Below, in pieces: positions 31,796 to 43,273 of a stretch of DNA of 64,000 nucleotides (its first letter is position 1; every line of letters begins with the position of its first letter). The notes under the pieces are model-generated. The model was not told the origin of the DNA and did no database searches. It saw only the letters and a program-made list of their open reading frames with translations. Source of the DNA: Benincasa hispida (Eukaryota; Streptophyta; Magnoliopsida; Cucurbitales; Cucurbitaceae). Location: assembly GCF_009727055.1 (NCBI RefSeq), contig NC_052357.1, forward strand, positions 4,061,200 through 4,125,199, read 5' to 3'. The position numbers and the translations under genes are program-made.

Positions 31796-34050
31796 GATGG
31801 GTCCTCAAAGGAGGTTAGGAATATATGTTGGATATGATCCCCATCAATTATTAAATATCTTGAACCCCTAACGGGTGATATATTTACTGCATGATTAGCT
31901 GATTGTCATTTTGATGAGACAAATTTTCCAACATTAAGGGGAGGAATTAAAAAGTTGGAAAAAGAAATTACATGGAATGCATCGTTATTGTCTCATTTAG
32001 ATCCCCATACAAATCAATGTGAACTTGAAGTTTAGAAAATAATTCATTTGCAAAATATACCAATTACCAGATGCATTTATAGATGCAAAGAAAGTAACTA
32101 AGTCACATATACCAGCTGTAAATGTTCCATAAAAAATTGATATCCTAACACAACAAGTTGTCACTAATGAGTCTGAAACACGTCAAAAGCGTGGTAGACT
32201 AGTGAGTTCCAAAGATAAAAATCCTCAAAAACATAAAATTATTAATAGTGAAAAAGACTCGGTTGAGGATGTAAATACCCATAAAAAAATCCTCGACATG
32301 ACTAATGAGGAAGGTGAAATACTTAAAGATAATAATGAGATATCAATAAACTATGTCATGACAGAAAAAAAGATGGAAGCGAACTAATGTAATTATTGAT
32401 AATATTTTTTCATATAATGTTGCTCTTGATATTATATCTGAAAATGAGGATCCTAAAACAAGATCTGTTGAAGAATATCAACATAGAAAAAATTGGCTTC
32501 AGTGGAAAGAAGCAATCGAGGCAGAATTAAACTCACTTTCAAAATGTTAGGTTTTTGGACCAGTAGTCCGAACATCAGAAGGTGTTAAACTTGTGGGATA
32601 CAAATGGGTATTTGTGAGGAAAAAAATGAAAATAATGAGGCCACAAGATATAAAGCAAGACTAGTTGCACAAGGTTTTTCACAAAGACCTGGTATTGATT
32701 TTGAAGAGACATATTCTCCGGTGGTGGATGCAATTACATTAAGATATTTAATTGGCTTGACTGTGTATAAAAGTCTAGATATACATCTTATGGATGTAGT
32801 CACAACATATTTATATGGATCTCTTGATAATGATACTTATATGAGAATCCCAGAAGGATTTAAGGTACCTGAAACATATATATCAAATTCTCAAAAATGG
32901 TATCCAATAAAGTTACGAAGATCACTATATGGATTGAAACAACCAGGACGGTTATGGTACAATCTCCTTGGTGGATATTTATTGAAAGAATGATATCAAA
33001 ATAATCCAATATGTCCTTGTGTTTTTATAAAGAAATCACAATCATGATTTGCTATTATAACTGGATATGTTGATGACTTGAATATAATTGGAACTTCTGA
33101 AGAGCTTTCAAAGGCGATTGGATATCTTAAGAAAGTATTTGAGATGGAAGATCTTAGAAAAACAAAATTTTGCCTTGGTTTGTAAATTGAACATTTAGCA
33201 GATGGAATATTTATTCATTAGTCAACTTATACAGGAAAAATTTTGAAAAGATTTTATATGGACAAAGCACATCCATTAAATATTCCAATAAAAGTCCATT
33301 CATTGGATATAAAGAAAGATATATCTCGACCTCGAGAAGATAATGAAGAACTTCTTGGTCCTAAAGCTTAGTGCAATTGGTGCACTTATGTATCTTGCTA
33401 ATAATACAAGACCAGATATTGCATTTTCAGTAAATTTATTAGCTAGATATAGTTCTTCTCCTACAAAGACATTGGGAACGGAATTAAGCGTATACTCTGT
33501 TATCTCCAAGGAACAATCAATATGAGTTTGTTTTATTCAAATAAATCTAATTTTGATCTACTTGGTTATGTAAATTCTAGATATTTATCTGACCCACACA
33601 AAGTTAGATCTCAAACAGGTTATCTGTTCACATGTGGAGGAGCTGCTATATCATGGCGATTGGTGAAATAGACTTATAACGGCTACTTCTTCAAATCATG
33701 CTGAAATTCTTGCAATTCACGAGGCTAGTCGAGAATGTGTATGGCTAAGGTCAATGACTTAGCACATATGTGAATCGTTAGCTTCTTCTAATAAAAATCT
33801 TCCAACAAAATTATACGAAGACAACACAACTTGCATAGCTCAAATCAAAGGAGGGTATATTAAAGGAGATAGAACAAAGCATATTTCACCAAATCTTTTC
33901 TACACTCATGATCTTGAAGAAAATTGCGACATCACAGTACAACAAATTTGTTCGAAGGATAACCTGACAGACTTATTTACAAAGACATTACCAACTGCAA
34001 CTTTTGAAATTGGTGCACGACATTGGAATGCAGCGACTCAGATATCTTAA
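31796..34050 (+). pseudogene. Copia D reverse transcriptase and RNase H
   Basis: Decayed linker to about 32400, then the RT: NWLQWKEAIEAELNSL, TRYKARLVAQGFSQRPGIDF, IHLMDVVTTYLYG (catalytic Asp) and RSLYGLKQPGRLWYNLL. The catalytic YVDD is intact at 33066-33077, but a TGA at about 32991 and later stops lie in the frame. The RNase H part (about 33520-34050) includes a RYLSDPHK block and SCARIS-type decay; the terminal segment ends at a TAA at 34048-34050. The homologous fragment E (55144-55512) lies in the other orientation. The two are the same Copia lineage, different from A, B and F. Confidence 0.78.
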
Positions 34051-34215
34051 GTGATGCTTTCGTAAGGGGAAATAAATATATTGTATTCTTTTAGAAATAT
34101 GTATTATATGAAATATGTACTATTTTTTCTTCACTAGGGTTTTTTCCCATTGAGTTTTTCCTAGTAAGGTTTTAACGAGGCATATTATATATATATATAG
34201 GCATCTGAGGGGGAG

Positions 34216-34547
34216 TATTATGTATATTATAATAATAAATAGACGTCCATTGCTTAGTGTTCCAAAGGCATGTGTCACCCTTCATGTTGTCCATGTGCCT
34301 TGTAATTATTCATATTTGGTGTCCATGTAAATCCACATTCTACTTGCCACTTTACCTATAAATAGTGGCATTTGGTGGATCTTAAAAATATATATACATT
34401 GGTGAGAATTCTACTTCAAAATTCTACTAATTTACATATTATCTAATTTTATAATTTTAGTTATTTTATGTTTTAAATTATATTATTTTAAATTATATTT
34501 TATATATTTAATATTATTATATCATATTTTCTCCATTTTCATGTTCA
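34216..34547 (+). repeat. 3' LTR of Copia element D
   Basis: It follows the purine tract GAGGGGGAG and begins TATTATGTATATTATAATAA. It matches the 5' copy up to TTTTCTCCATTTTC; beyond GTTCA (34547) the sequences diverge, so the last about 30 bases are lost or replaced. It contains CTATAAATAGTGGC at the same relative position as the 5' copy. Confidence 0.72.
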
Positions 34548-37349
34548 GATATTAAATAAAATTTTCTCCATTTTATATATTTTCTCCTCAATTTCACGAC
34601 ATATATATTTTTTTTAATATTTTTTACAAACTAAATATTAAATAAAATTTATTGGACTAAAAGAATGGTAAATATAAATTCATGTTGGCAACTACCTATC
34701 CATTTTAATGGACTAAAAAAATTAGTCTAGAATGTATTCATTCATAGCCTTCATCAATTTTCATAGTTCAGCATTGTATTAAATTTCCATCGACTTGTCG
34801 ATATTTCTATCGATATTTTCATGTTTTCATAGGTTTGATATTGACATTAGAGGTAAATCAATATTTCTTTTATATCATAGAAAAACCTGCGGAACATAAT
34901 AATTAAGGGACAAAATATCTCTAATATAATTATAATATAACTGATAGGACCCAAACAATATATCAACAATCTATTAGGATTTTGTTCAGGACAATCAATC
35001 AATAATGGACAACAATAAACCATAATTTTTAGAAGACTAAAAGCAATGAGCAATTATGCATGGAAAACTCCTTCGATGTGAAGACTAAAAACCATAGGAC
35101 TTGTGAGGAATCTATCCTTGTCAACTTCTCTTATTGTAATAAAATTGAGTATAAAGAACCCAAATCAGTCATACAAAGATTCAATATTCACCGACACTTT
35201 CATACATAAGAGATCAACACTTAAGAGATAAACAATGAAAAATCACCTAGTTTTACAAATTCTGTTCAACAACGATTACGGACAAACCAGAGCTCCAACA
35301 ACAATCCAACTGTTCAAAACAAAACTCTGTGTCCGAACAGACTGGCCAAATTTCAGCACGATCCAACCATTCAAACTCCGGCAATCGACAACTTTGTGGA
35401 AGCTATTGCTGAAAAATCAAATCAAACTGCACAACTCTCTGTCTTTCTCTCTGATTTTCTATCTTTTTTTTTTTTTTTCACTCTGTTCCTTCTAAGGTCA
35501 TACCCATGTCACATAAAATAAAACCTAGGACTTTCAAGATGGTTCAACCTAAAAATAAACTCCAATTGGGCTAAACATATTACCTAATATTTTGGACTCA
35601 CAAAACACAAGTTTAAAAATAAAGTTTTTTTGGGCATGAAGTGGGTTAGACACCCATAACCATAAATAATAGACACGTTAACTTATTTAGAAATTATAAA
35701 ATGTTTATTTACTAATTAATTTTTTTTTAAATTTTTTTTATTTAATAAATTATCAAAAAATACCCATTAAAATTATAAAAAAAAAAATTGCATGTAACCA
35801 TATTTTTATCTAATGAACCCATTTTTTAATGTCACATCATGCTGAATTGTCATTTGTTATTTCAATATAAGTCGGTGTATCATATCAACATTTAAAAAAA
35901 CAATAATAATGTCAAAATTAAAATATAGCTAAATGGATTAGATATTTATTATTATACTAAAAATTGACATATTCCAATTCCTTACTCCCACGACAAAAAA
36001 CCAAAGTATGAGAGAGGGGGACCTTATCGTCCAAGTGAGTAGCTGGGCTTCACTTTCATACGTTGATCCATTCTTTCACGATGGGCCCTGGGCCCAACAT
36101 TAGGTTCTCTCTAACTGCGTAGCCATACCAAAGGATGAACCATAATTTTCACAAAGGGAAATAGGAGGAAATAGCAGTCTTTTGATTTTTGTCAAAAAAA
36201 AACCCGAAAATAATAGGATTTTTGGCAAAAGTGTGCCATGTACATTATATATTTTTTTAAGTCCTCAAATTATCCTTAATATAGTCGATTAACAGTTTTT
36301 TCGAGTACGATGTAATTGTTATACCGTGTATAAATTTTCAATAGAAATACAGTATAAATGAAATAATTTGTTATGAGATCGTATATCAATTTTCAATAGA
36401 AATCTATCCTAAATGGAATTGTTGGTTATGAGACTCCAAGCTAAGAGATAAAGGTGTCAAATTTGAATTGGCAGTTTCATATCTGTTTTTGATTTGATTT
36501 AACCACTTTTAAAAAATATTCAAAATTAATCCATCTTTAATTTGTTTGTCACCATTTTTATTTTTATTTATAATATATCTTTAGAGTTTACACTATTTTA
36601 TTGGTTTTTTATTATTTTAAATTCGGATTAATTTTTTTTTTATCATGGTTAGGATTTTACTTAATATTTTATACATATTATCATCTAACAAACAACATAT
36701 TTCATTTAAATATTATCATTTTTTTTTAATCACATTTTATTCATTATCATCTTATTATATTATTATACCATTAATTTTTCTTTTTGACAAACAAATAAGT
36801 ATTCACTTTTGGAATCTTACTGTTTTTGCTATGACTCTACAACGAGTTAGGCTTCTTTTGTAGTTTTTGTTTTGTGGTTGATGAAGTTATAAATACAATG
36901 TAATTGTTGAAACTTAAATGAAAATGAAAGTATGAATAAAGTGTAGTGGTAAATAAACGAGCTCTTTTTTTTTATTTTTTTTTCTTCGAATTATATTTGA
37001 ATTTATATTTTGTTATCAAATTAGATTTTATCTAACCTACTTATCGAATTAATCACAATAAACAAAAACTTCATGATTTTTCTCTCCAATTTATATTTGA
37101 ATTTATCTTTTATTATCATATTTGAGTTTATCAAACTAACTTTTGTTTTGTTTAAATGTTTGTTACAAATTCAGTTGTATCTAAATATTTTTTTAATTAT
37201 TATTTTACACATATTGTTATCAAATTAATTTGATTTTTTTTCATATTTTTTATGTTTTCAATTTTTCATATAGAAACACGTAAAAATGATTTATTGTACT
37301 TAAAAAGAAACATATGAATGAGAATTTTTAAATGTCTGAAACATGTGCG

Positions 37350-37430
37350 TATATGTATGTATGTATGTATATGTATGTGTATATATATATATCGTTTAGT
37401 TTATTAATATTATTATTATTATTATTATCA
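37350..37430. repeat. Compound microsatellite (TATG)n, (TA)n, (ATT)n
   Basis: Consecutive short runs: TATGTATGTATGTAT, then TGTGTATATATATATAT, then ATTATTATTATTATTATTAT. This is ordinary slippage-prone sequence, a likely polymorphic marker. Confidence 0.85.
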
Positions 37431-37526
37431 TTGGCATTGTCATTCTCATTAGAATAAGATAACAGAAAATTCTAAATCTCATCTTCTTCACTTAGTCGTC
37501 TCCCAAAATCTCTTTTTCTCCTTATC

Positions 37527-37874
37527 TCATGTATGCGATTGTTGGTTTAACAACCCCTTCTTGAATTCCATCGTCTTAGCTAGCTTTTGGTGACCACCTT
37601 GCCAGATCGCCAACCTTTTTCGCTCGTACACATGTTTCATGCTTTTGTTTCTACTTTGAACCTTGTTTTCAACAATAACGTTATGTGATTGATAGTATTT
37701 AATGTTGACTTTCAATATCCTATGAGCAAAATGGTCACATGGAATGAATACGATTAAACTCCCTACAACTAGTTTGGTGTCAAACGCAATCGTATTTCCA
37801 ATAGTCACATTGTGCTGAAGTTGCAATTCCTTCAAATACCCACTCACCACCAACAACTTCATTGATAAAATCAA
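37527..37874 (-). pseudogene. Unrecognised minus-strand ORF, possible gene remnant
   Basis: An open frame of 115 codons with better than random composition: hydrophobic start (LSMKLLVVSGYLKELQLQ), then TIGNTIAFDTKLVVGSLIVF and a basic tail with YERKRLAIWQGGHQKL. Upstream on the same strand the phrase ERVYVREDDNQAVGH is open in the same frame for a short distance before stops. I do not recognise a family. In otherwise AT-rich, stop-dense DNA a frame this long is mildly unusual, but chance is possible. Confidence 0.25.
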
Positions 37875-38403
37875 CTTTGTTCTTTCTCACCTTGAAAGAA
37901 GTTCGCCATTGTGAACATCCATAAGTTTCTAATGACCCACCGCCTGGTTGTCATCTTCCCTCACATACACACGTTCTATAGGCAGTTGGAAGCGTGAAGG
38001 ATCATACAAGGTGATTTCAAATTTTTGCTTATGGAATGTTTAGATATTGTGTATTTGTGGTTCTGAAATGTTTAGGTAGAGTGTATTTATATTATTCGAG
38101 TTGTTTTTGAAACAGAGTATATTTACATTCTCATTTGTACTTAATTTTGTTGTTTAAAGGTAGTTTTGTCATTTACTAATTACTATTTTCTATTATATAA
38201 TTCGTTTTGCTATTTTTATAATTTTGAAACCTTTTTGACATTTTTCCAAATGAACTTTAATTTTTTATATTTCTCTTGTCAGTCCTTTCACAAAATTATT
38301 ATTTGGGCCCCTTTTTACCATTATTTTGACAATATTTGGTAACTGTTTCATTTATTATTTTTGAAATTTTGAGTCTTTTTAGATCTCGTTTGACAATCGT
38401 TTC

Positions 38404-38707
38404 AGGCCCGTTTGGTAACCATTTTGTTTTTGTTTTTTGTTTTTTGAAAATTAAGTCTATTTCCTTCTTGTTTCTTACCATGATTTGCATTTTTCTTAAA
38501 TACAATAGTTGAATTTTTAGCCAAATTCTAAAAACAAAAACAAGTATCTAAAAGTTATGTTTTTTAGTTTTCAAATTTTGGTTTAGTTTTTTAAACTATT
38601 GGTGAAACATAGATAACAAATAAAGAAAATTGGAGGTGAAAGTAATATTTATATGCTTAATTTTCAAAAACAAAAATTAAAAAATCAAATCGTTACCAAA
38701 CAAACCT
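38404..38707. repeat. MITE, GTTTGGTAACC family, copy 2
   Basis: About 304 bp with inverted ends: AGGCCCGTTTGGTAACCATT at the left, and TCGTTACCAAACAAACCT at the right. The body has the family order ATTTGCATTTTTCTTAAATA, GCCAAATTCTAAAAACAAAA, TTGGTGAAACATAGATAAC. No coding capacity. The best preserved member in the window together with copy 4. Confidence 0.75.
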
Positions 38708-38806
38708 AATTGTTTAAGAAAATTGTTATTGTTTTTAAAATTTGCCTAAAAATTCTACTCTTGTACTTGAAAAATGTAAATTGTTATAAGAAAATGAAAG
38801 AAAATT

Positions 38807-39062
38807 GGCCAATTTGGTAGCCCTTTTGTTTTTTGTTTTTGAAAATTAAGCCTATTTCCTCTCAATTTATTACAATGATTTGCATCTTTAAGTACAATAG
38901 CCAAATTCCAAAACAAAAATAAAATTTGAAAAGCTACTTTTTTTAGTTTCCAATTTTGGTTCAGTTTTTTAAACCATTGGTAAAAAGTAGATAATGAAGA
39001 AGAAATTTGGAGGTGGAAGCAGTGTCTATAGGTTTAGTTTTAAAAAACAAAAAACATAAAAT
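38807..39062. repeat. MITE, GTTTGGTAACC family, copy 3
   Basis: Same internal order as copy 2, but the left end is diverged (GGCCAATTTGGTAGCCCTTT) and the right end fades out at AACATAAAATGAATG, next to copy 4. It shares ACCATTGGTAAAAAGTAGAT and AGCAGTGTCTATAGG. Confidence 0.65.
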
Positions 39063-39066
39063 GAAT

Positions 39067-39348
39067 GTCCCGTTTGGTAATTATTTATTTTTTTGTTTTT
39101 GTTTTTTAAAATTAAGCTTATTTTATTCACGTTTCTTATAATAATTTGCATCTTTCTTAAGTACAATGGTTGAATTATTAGCCAAATTTCAAAAACAACT
39201 TTTGTTAGTTTTCAAAATTTGGTTTAGTTTTTTTAAATCATTAGTGAAAAATAGATAACAAAGAAAGAAATTTGCAGATAGAAGTAGTGTCTATAGATTT
39301 AATTTTCAAAAAATAAAAATAAAAAACAAAATTATTATCAAACGGACC
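39067..39348. repeat. MITE, GTTTGGTAACC family, copy 4
   Basis: Inverted ends GTCCCGTTTGGTAATTATTT and AATTATTATCAAACGGAC. It lies directly beside copy 3 in the same orientation, with only a few bases between them. Confidence 0.72.
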
Positions 39349-40409
39349 AAAAGATATTAAATAGGGCTTTTTAGTGATTAATTTGTTTATTGGTTAAACT
39401 TATTTTGTGCAAACCTTTATTTATTAGATCTAAAGGTTTATGAAGATTTTTATGCTGTTTTTTTTTTTTTTTTTTTTCAAATTAATAGATGAAGTAGCCA
39501 AAATTGGACCAATTAAGATTTACAAATTGCGAACACTTTACTAAGTTTGAAGTGTATTTTGATGAGATGAGTCCAAAATTGATACCATTGACAAGTTTAT
39601 AAAATAAAATTGATTTTTCAATATTTTTATAGGTTAATTTTTTTTTTAACTTTTATTAATTAAAAGAAGAAATCATACAAATGTTCTTATTATAATTATA
39701 AATAACAAAATCATATATAAGCATAATGCAGATAGAAAATGCAATATTTGATTCTTTGCAATCACAAAATAATCCACGTGCATTGCAGATATTAAGCCAC
39801 TAGCAAATAATATAACAAGAAAATATATGATCAAATCATGGCAAAACTATAATAATTTTCAATTATTATTACTATTATTATTATTCGAGACCAATTTCGA
39901 CAAAATCGACACATTTCTAATCATCAATAATTCGAGATCATATGTATTAGTGAAATAATTTTTATAATTATTACTCTATGATACCAAAGACAGTGCAAAT
40001 AAATATAAAACATATAAAAGAATATTATTATATTTCAAAACAATCCATACAAATTGTTAGATAACGAATCATATATATGAGATATAACAGAGTTGTTTTT
40101 TCTTTTTTGATTTTCGTTTAAAAGGGTAGTATTATAATTGTTTATTTAGGTTACGACTATATTATTAATTACAAGATTCTCCTAGGTCTTTATGCACATT
40201 ACCATATGTCTTTCAACTATAATCATAATATCTTTTGTTGTAGATCTTGATTCATCGATGTACTTTTTAGCTTCAATAATAGTAATTAAAAAAAATTATT
40301 ACATTCAAATATTGTGTATCAATGAATCAGCTAGTACCATTTTTTATTAGACGAATGAGATATGAAGATTTAAATTTTAAATCTCGAGAGAAGTAATATA
40401 AATTAGTTA

Positions 40410-40505
40410 TTGCTAAAATGAACATAACTCAATTGACATGAAATTAAATTTGTACAGTCAACTTCGAGGTCGGATGTCTGATTCTTCCACCTCAAATGTC
40501 GATGG
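40410..40505 (+). repeat. SINE-like remnant
   Basis: AACATAACTCAATTGACATG resembles the A-box end of a tRNA-derived SINE, and GAGGTCGGATGTCTGATTCT further on resembles a worn B box, at the right mutual distance (about 45 bases). A similar head is at 3530-3605 on the other strand. Confidence 0.33.
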
Positions 40506-41085
40506 ACTAAATTCACTTTTAACAATTTTATACCAATTTAATCGATATGACAAAACACTTGATGCATGGTCCTTGTTTCTCTATTTTTATTAATTCTCAT
40601 GATGCTTTTTTTCCCTATCTTTATCATACTATACAATTTCGTAACAAAAATAAATTAAGAGCTTGTCTATTGATATCGTGTTTAATTTAATCTTTGTGGC
40701 AATTTAAAAAAATTTCTTACATCATATTTAACTTACAGAATTATATTATTTAGTCTTTACACTTTGAAAAACAATATTCTAAAATATACATTTTGATTTT
40801 TGAACTTTTAAAATGGACATTTTAATTCATGAAGTTTGTATAAATAATTGGTTTTAAATAGTCTGTAGGCATTTTGCTACTAATTGACCTAAAACAATAC
40901 TAATATGGTTGTTAACATATTGAAATATGAACTTTGATGATGGTTCAAATTTAAATTTAGAGACAACCATCTAAAAATGTTATATACTCCTTATTGATGA
41001 GACTACTAACATAACATGATCTATCTCCTTCTTCTCTCTATCTTTTCTTCCTTCCTTTCCCAATTACAATACTATAATGATCAAT

Positions 41086-41280
41086 ATTGAAAAGTTGTCT
41101 ATACGACAAATAGTATAGATATACTTTCATTAATTGATTGTCACATCAACGTTATTTAAAATTGATGTGAAGATATTTATTCATTATTGAAAAGTTGTCT
41201 ATACGACAAATAGTGTAGATATACTTCCATTAATTGATTGTCACATCAACGTTATTTAAAAATAATGTGAGGTTCAACAA
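41086..41280. repeat. Tandem duplication, 100-bp unit
   Basis: ATTGAAAAGTTGTCTATACG recurs exactly 100 bases apart (41086 and 41186). The two units also share ACGACAAATAGTxTAGATAT and TTGTCACATCAACGTTATTT, with very few differences, so the duplication is fairly recent. Confidence 0.87.
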
Positions 41281-41603
41281 CATTATATAATTTTTTACGA
41301 AAGAAAAGATGTTAGTGTAAAAAGAGGATTATTAAAGTACTAAAAATTTTCAATTCATTCTAAATGTGATCATTCAACTTCGAGCAATGGACAAGTATGT
41401 GACAACAATAACGATAAGTGAAAAATTAGAGAGAAGAGATGGGGAAAAATTTAATATCATGGTAGTAGATAATTAATATAAAATTATGAACAATATTTAG
41501 GTGCAACTTAGTTCCATGCTCTCTTTCTCTATACATCAAAAAATAATTTTTTAACAAAAATAAATACTCACGCGATAATTTTTAATTGGTTAATTTTTTC
41601 CTA

Positions 41604-41832
41604 AAATTATAAATCATTTTTTTTGTCACTTAACTTAAAATGGTCACGTCATCAGTGTCCATTTAGTCACACTAAAATTTGAAAGGAAAAAAAAAATGTC
41701 TTTTTCGAAAGAGCGGCCCCGACGACATTCCCTACAAAAGCCTCCACTCTCTGTTTTCTCACATCCGCCATTGCTGTATTCCTACAGAGCTTCATATAAA
41801 CAAATTAAACCCACTTTCTCTCTTTACAAATT
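41604..41832 (+). promoter_or_regulatory. Proximal promoter and 5' leader of the DREB gene
   Basis: Two TATA-like words are seen: TTATAAATCA at about 41606 and CATATAAACA at about 41792. The second is so near the ATG at 41833 that it would leave almost no leader, so the first is preferred. TCACGTCATC at 41644-41653 has an ACGT core as bound by bZIP factors. An ATG at 41696 in another frame opens a 165-codon frame that overlaps the DREB CDS; if the transcript begins upstream of it, it could reduce translation. No start site was determined. Confidence 0.42.
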
Positions 41833-42441
41833 ATGGCAAAACCAAAGAATTCAAACCCCCAAAACAAACGCAACCCTCTTCCCCTTACTCCGACCGGCAA
41901 GAGACCAAGAGACTGCAACAAACATCCGGTTTTCCGGGGCGTACGGAAGAGAAGTTGGGGAAAATGGGTATCAGAAATCCGGCAACCGCGTAAGAATTCC
42001 CGAATTTGGCTCGGCACTTTCCCGACGCCGGAGATGGCAGCACGTGCACACGACGCAGCGGCTTTATGCATCAAAGGCGACTCTGCCATCCTCAATTACC
42101 CTGAACTTGCAGAGTTTTTACCTCGGCCCGCGTCGCTTATGCCGCACGACGTTCAGGCTGCCGCCGCCAAAGCTGCGGCGATGGTCAATTTGAATTCCGC
42201 TGCATTGCCGTCGCCGTCGGAGGAGGAGGAGCTGAGTGAGATCGTCGAGTTGCCGAATATAGAAGACGATTTTGGTACTGAGTCGCTGAAGGATTTCAGA
42301 TTGGTTAGTGAGTCATGGGAATGGTGGGAGTCCGTGGCAATGCCGTTGGCGGCGGAATTCGATTGCGGTTATTTTTCCGACCAAACGACGGCGGAGGAAA
42401 GTTCTTACCCGAGCAGCTTTTACGGTGTTCTTTGGGATTAA
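41833..42441 (+). CDS. AP2/ERF transcription factor, DREB subfamily (A-4, TINY-like)
   Basis: Intronless CDS of 202 codons. A basic N-terminus with KRPRD (a probable nuclear signal) leads into one AP2 domain at residues about 33-90: [39 protein letters not shown], and [17 protein letters not shown]. In AP2 numbering Val14 is present, the DREB marker; position 19 is Gln where Glu is more usual in DREBs. [20 protein letters not shown] follows directly, as in the A-4 group. The C-terminal half is acidic ([19 protein letters not shown]) with aromatic clusters and ends FYGVLWD, fitting an activation region. Such proteins act in the nucleus on DRE/CRT elements in stress and growth control; the target set of this one is inferred only from family. 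The start is the first ATG of this frame near the domain. Confidence 0.93.
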   Translation: MAKPKNSNPQNKRNPLPLTPTGKRPRDCNKHPVFRGVRKRSWGKWVSEIRQPRKNSRIWLGTFPTPEMAARAHDAAALCIKGDSAILNYPELAEFLPRPASLMPHDVQAAAAKAAAMVNLNSAALPSPSEEEELSEIVELPNIEDDFGTESLKDFRLVSESWEWWESVAMPLAAEFDCGYFSDQTTAEESSYPSSFYGVLWD

Positions 42442-43265
42442 TTACCCGGGGTAAAATTGGTGACATTTCACGCGGTAATAGTCATTAGTCAGTAGTAATC
42501 AAGGTTATTTAAATTTTACTTACACGTCTGTAAAAATATTTTACTCTTTTTCCTTATTTATTTTAGTGAGGAATAATTTAATTGATAATTTGTAAGATGT
42601 GGAAAATGTATTGAAATTAAACACAAAGATAAATTTGTTATTCGAATCCTTAATTTTCAGGTTGTCTAATTTTGGACTTCAATAATTTTCAAAACAATGA
42701 CTACACAACTAATAATTTAGATCAATGCTTCCTAAAATATATAATTTAGATCGACTTATTTAGTTTGTTTCGTATTTTTTATCTCAATCTTTAAAATGAA
42801 TTAAAACTGTACTTACCTTTACCGCTGAAAAAAAATTCTCGGTTTAATTTGAAGAATGGATGTATTTAGTGAAAATTAATTTTAATATTTAAAAAATATC
42901 AAACACATAACAAATTATCCAATACTTTTAGGTAATTATCATATTTGTCCTTAGTCTTTTAAGATTCTCAATTTTTGAATTAATATACTTAAATTTATCA
43001 ATTGCCTTATTTCGTAAAAACATCGAAAACTTTGCTAACAAAAAGTTATAAAAAAATTATTATGTTTCTTAAACACACTTTATCCATCGTCATAATATGG
43101 CTCCAACGGTTTATGTGATTATTCTAGAGAAGATTAGAGTGTGGATGATAAGGACTTATATTTTCGAAGTCTTTAAAGATTAGAGTGTGAATGTATTTAG
43201 TGAAAATTAATTTTAATAACTAATTATGATATATTTAACTATAACAATGCTATAATATCTACATA
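42442..43265. other. Downstream of the DREB gene, AT-rich intergenic DNA
   Basis: 3' UTR and intergenic DNA. AATAAT/AATTTAATTG-type words within the first 200 bases could serve in polyadenylation, but no single signal stands out. No gene is supported up to the hAT-like MITE at 43274. Confidence 0.5.
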
Positions 43266-43273
43266 TAATAAAC

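Larger units (their letters stand above)
6577..34547 (+). mobile_element. Copia LTR retrotransposon D (outer host of the nested cluster)
   Basis: Two short LTR copies (6577-6925 and 34216-34547) share TAATAAATAGACGTCCATTG-type and AATAGTGGCATTTGGTGGAT sequences and bracket plus-strand Gag and Pol. The element is split at 7700/30043 by element A. Removing A at its TAATC duplication puts the Gag-like N-terminus (7087) upstream of a basic Gly/Arg-rich segment and zinc knuckle (30043 on), the order expected for Copia Gag. The GAGGGGGAG purine tract at 34207-34215 directly precedes the 3' LTR. I could not confirm a D target duplication, and the right LTR end is diverged or truncated. Many stops and frameshifts make it non-functional. 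It must be older than A. Confidence 0.85.
34548..38403. other. AT-rich intergenic DNA
   Basis: No gene is supported. Notable points: a GGGCCCTGGGCCCA palindromic site-II-like word near 36084-36097 without an adjacent ORF; microsatellites GTATGTATGTATGT and (AT)n at 37350-37392, and (ATT)n at 37405-37430; and an unrecognised minus-strand ORF at 37527-37874 listed below. Confidence 0.55.
39349..41640. other. AT-rich intergenic DNA upstream of the DREB gene
   Basis: No gene is supported. The stretch holds a 100-bp tandem duplication (41086-41280) and a SINE-like scrap at 40410-40505. ATTATT-type runs lie at about 39866-39885. Confidence 0.55.

Noticed and set aside
36084..36097. GGGCCCTGGGCCCA as a site-II promoter element
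   Set aside because: Such elements mark plant housekeeping promoters, but there is no gene start on either strand within about 1 kb that I could support.
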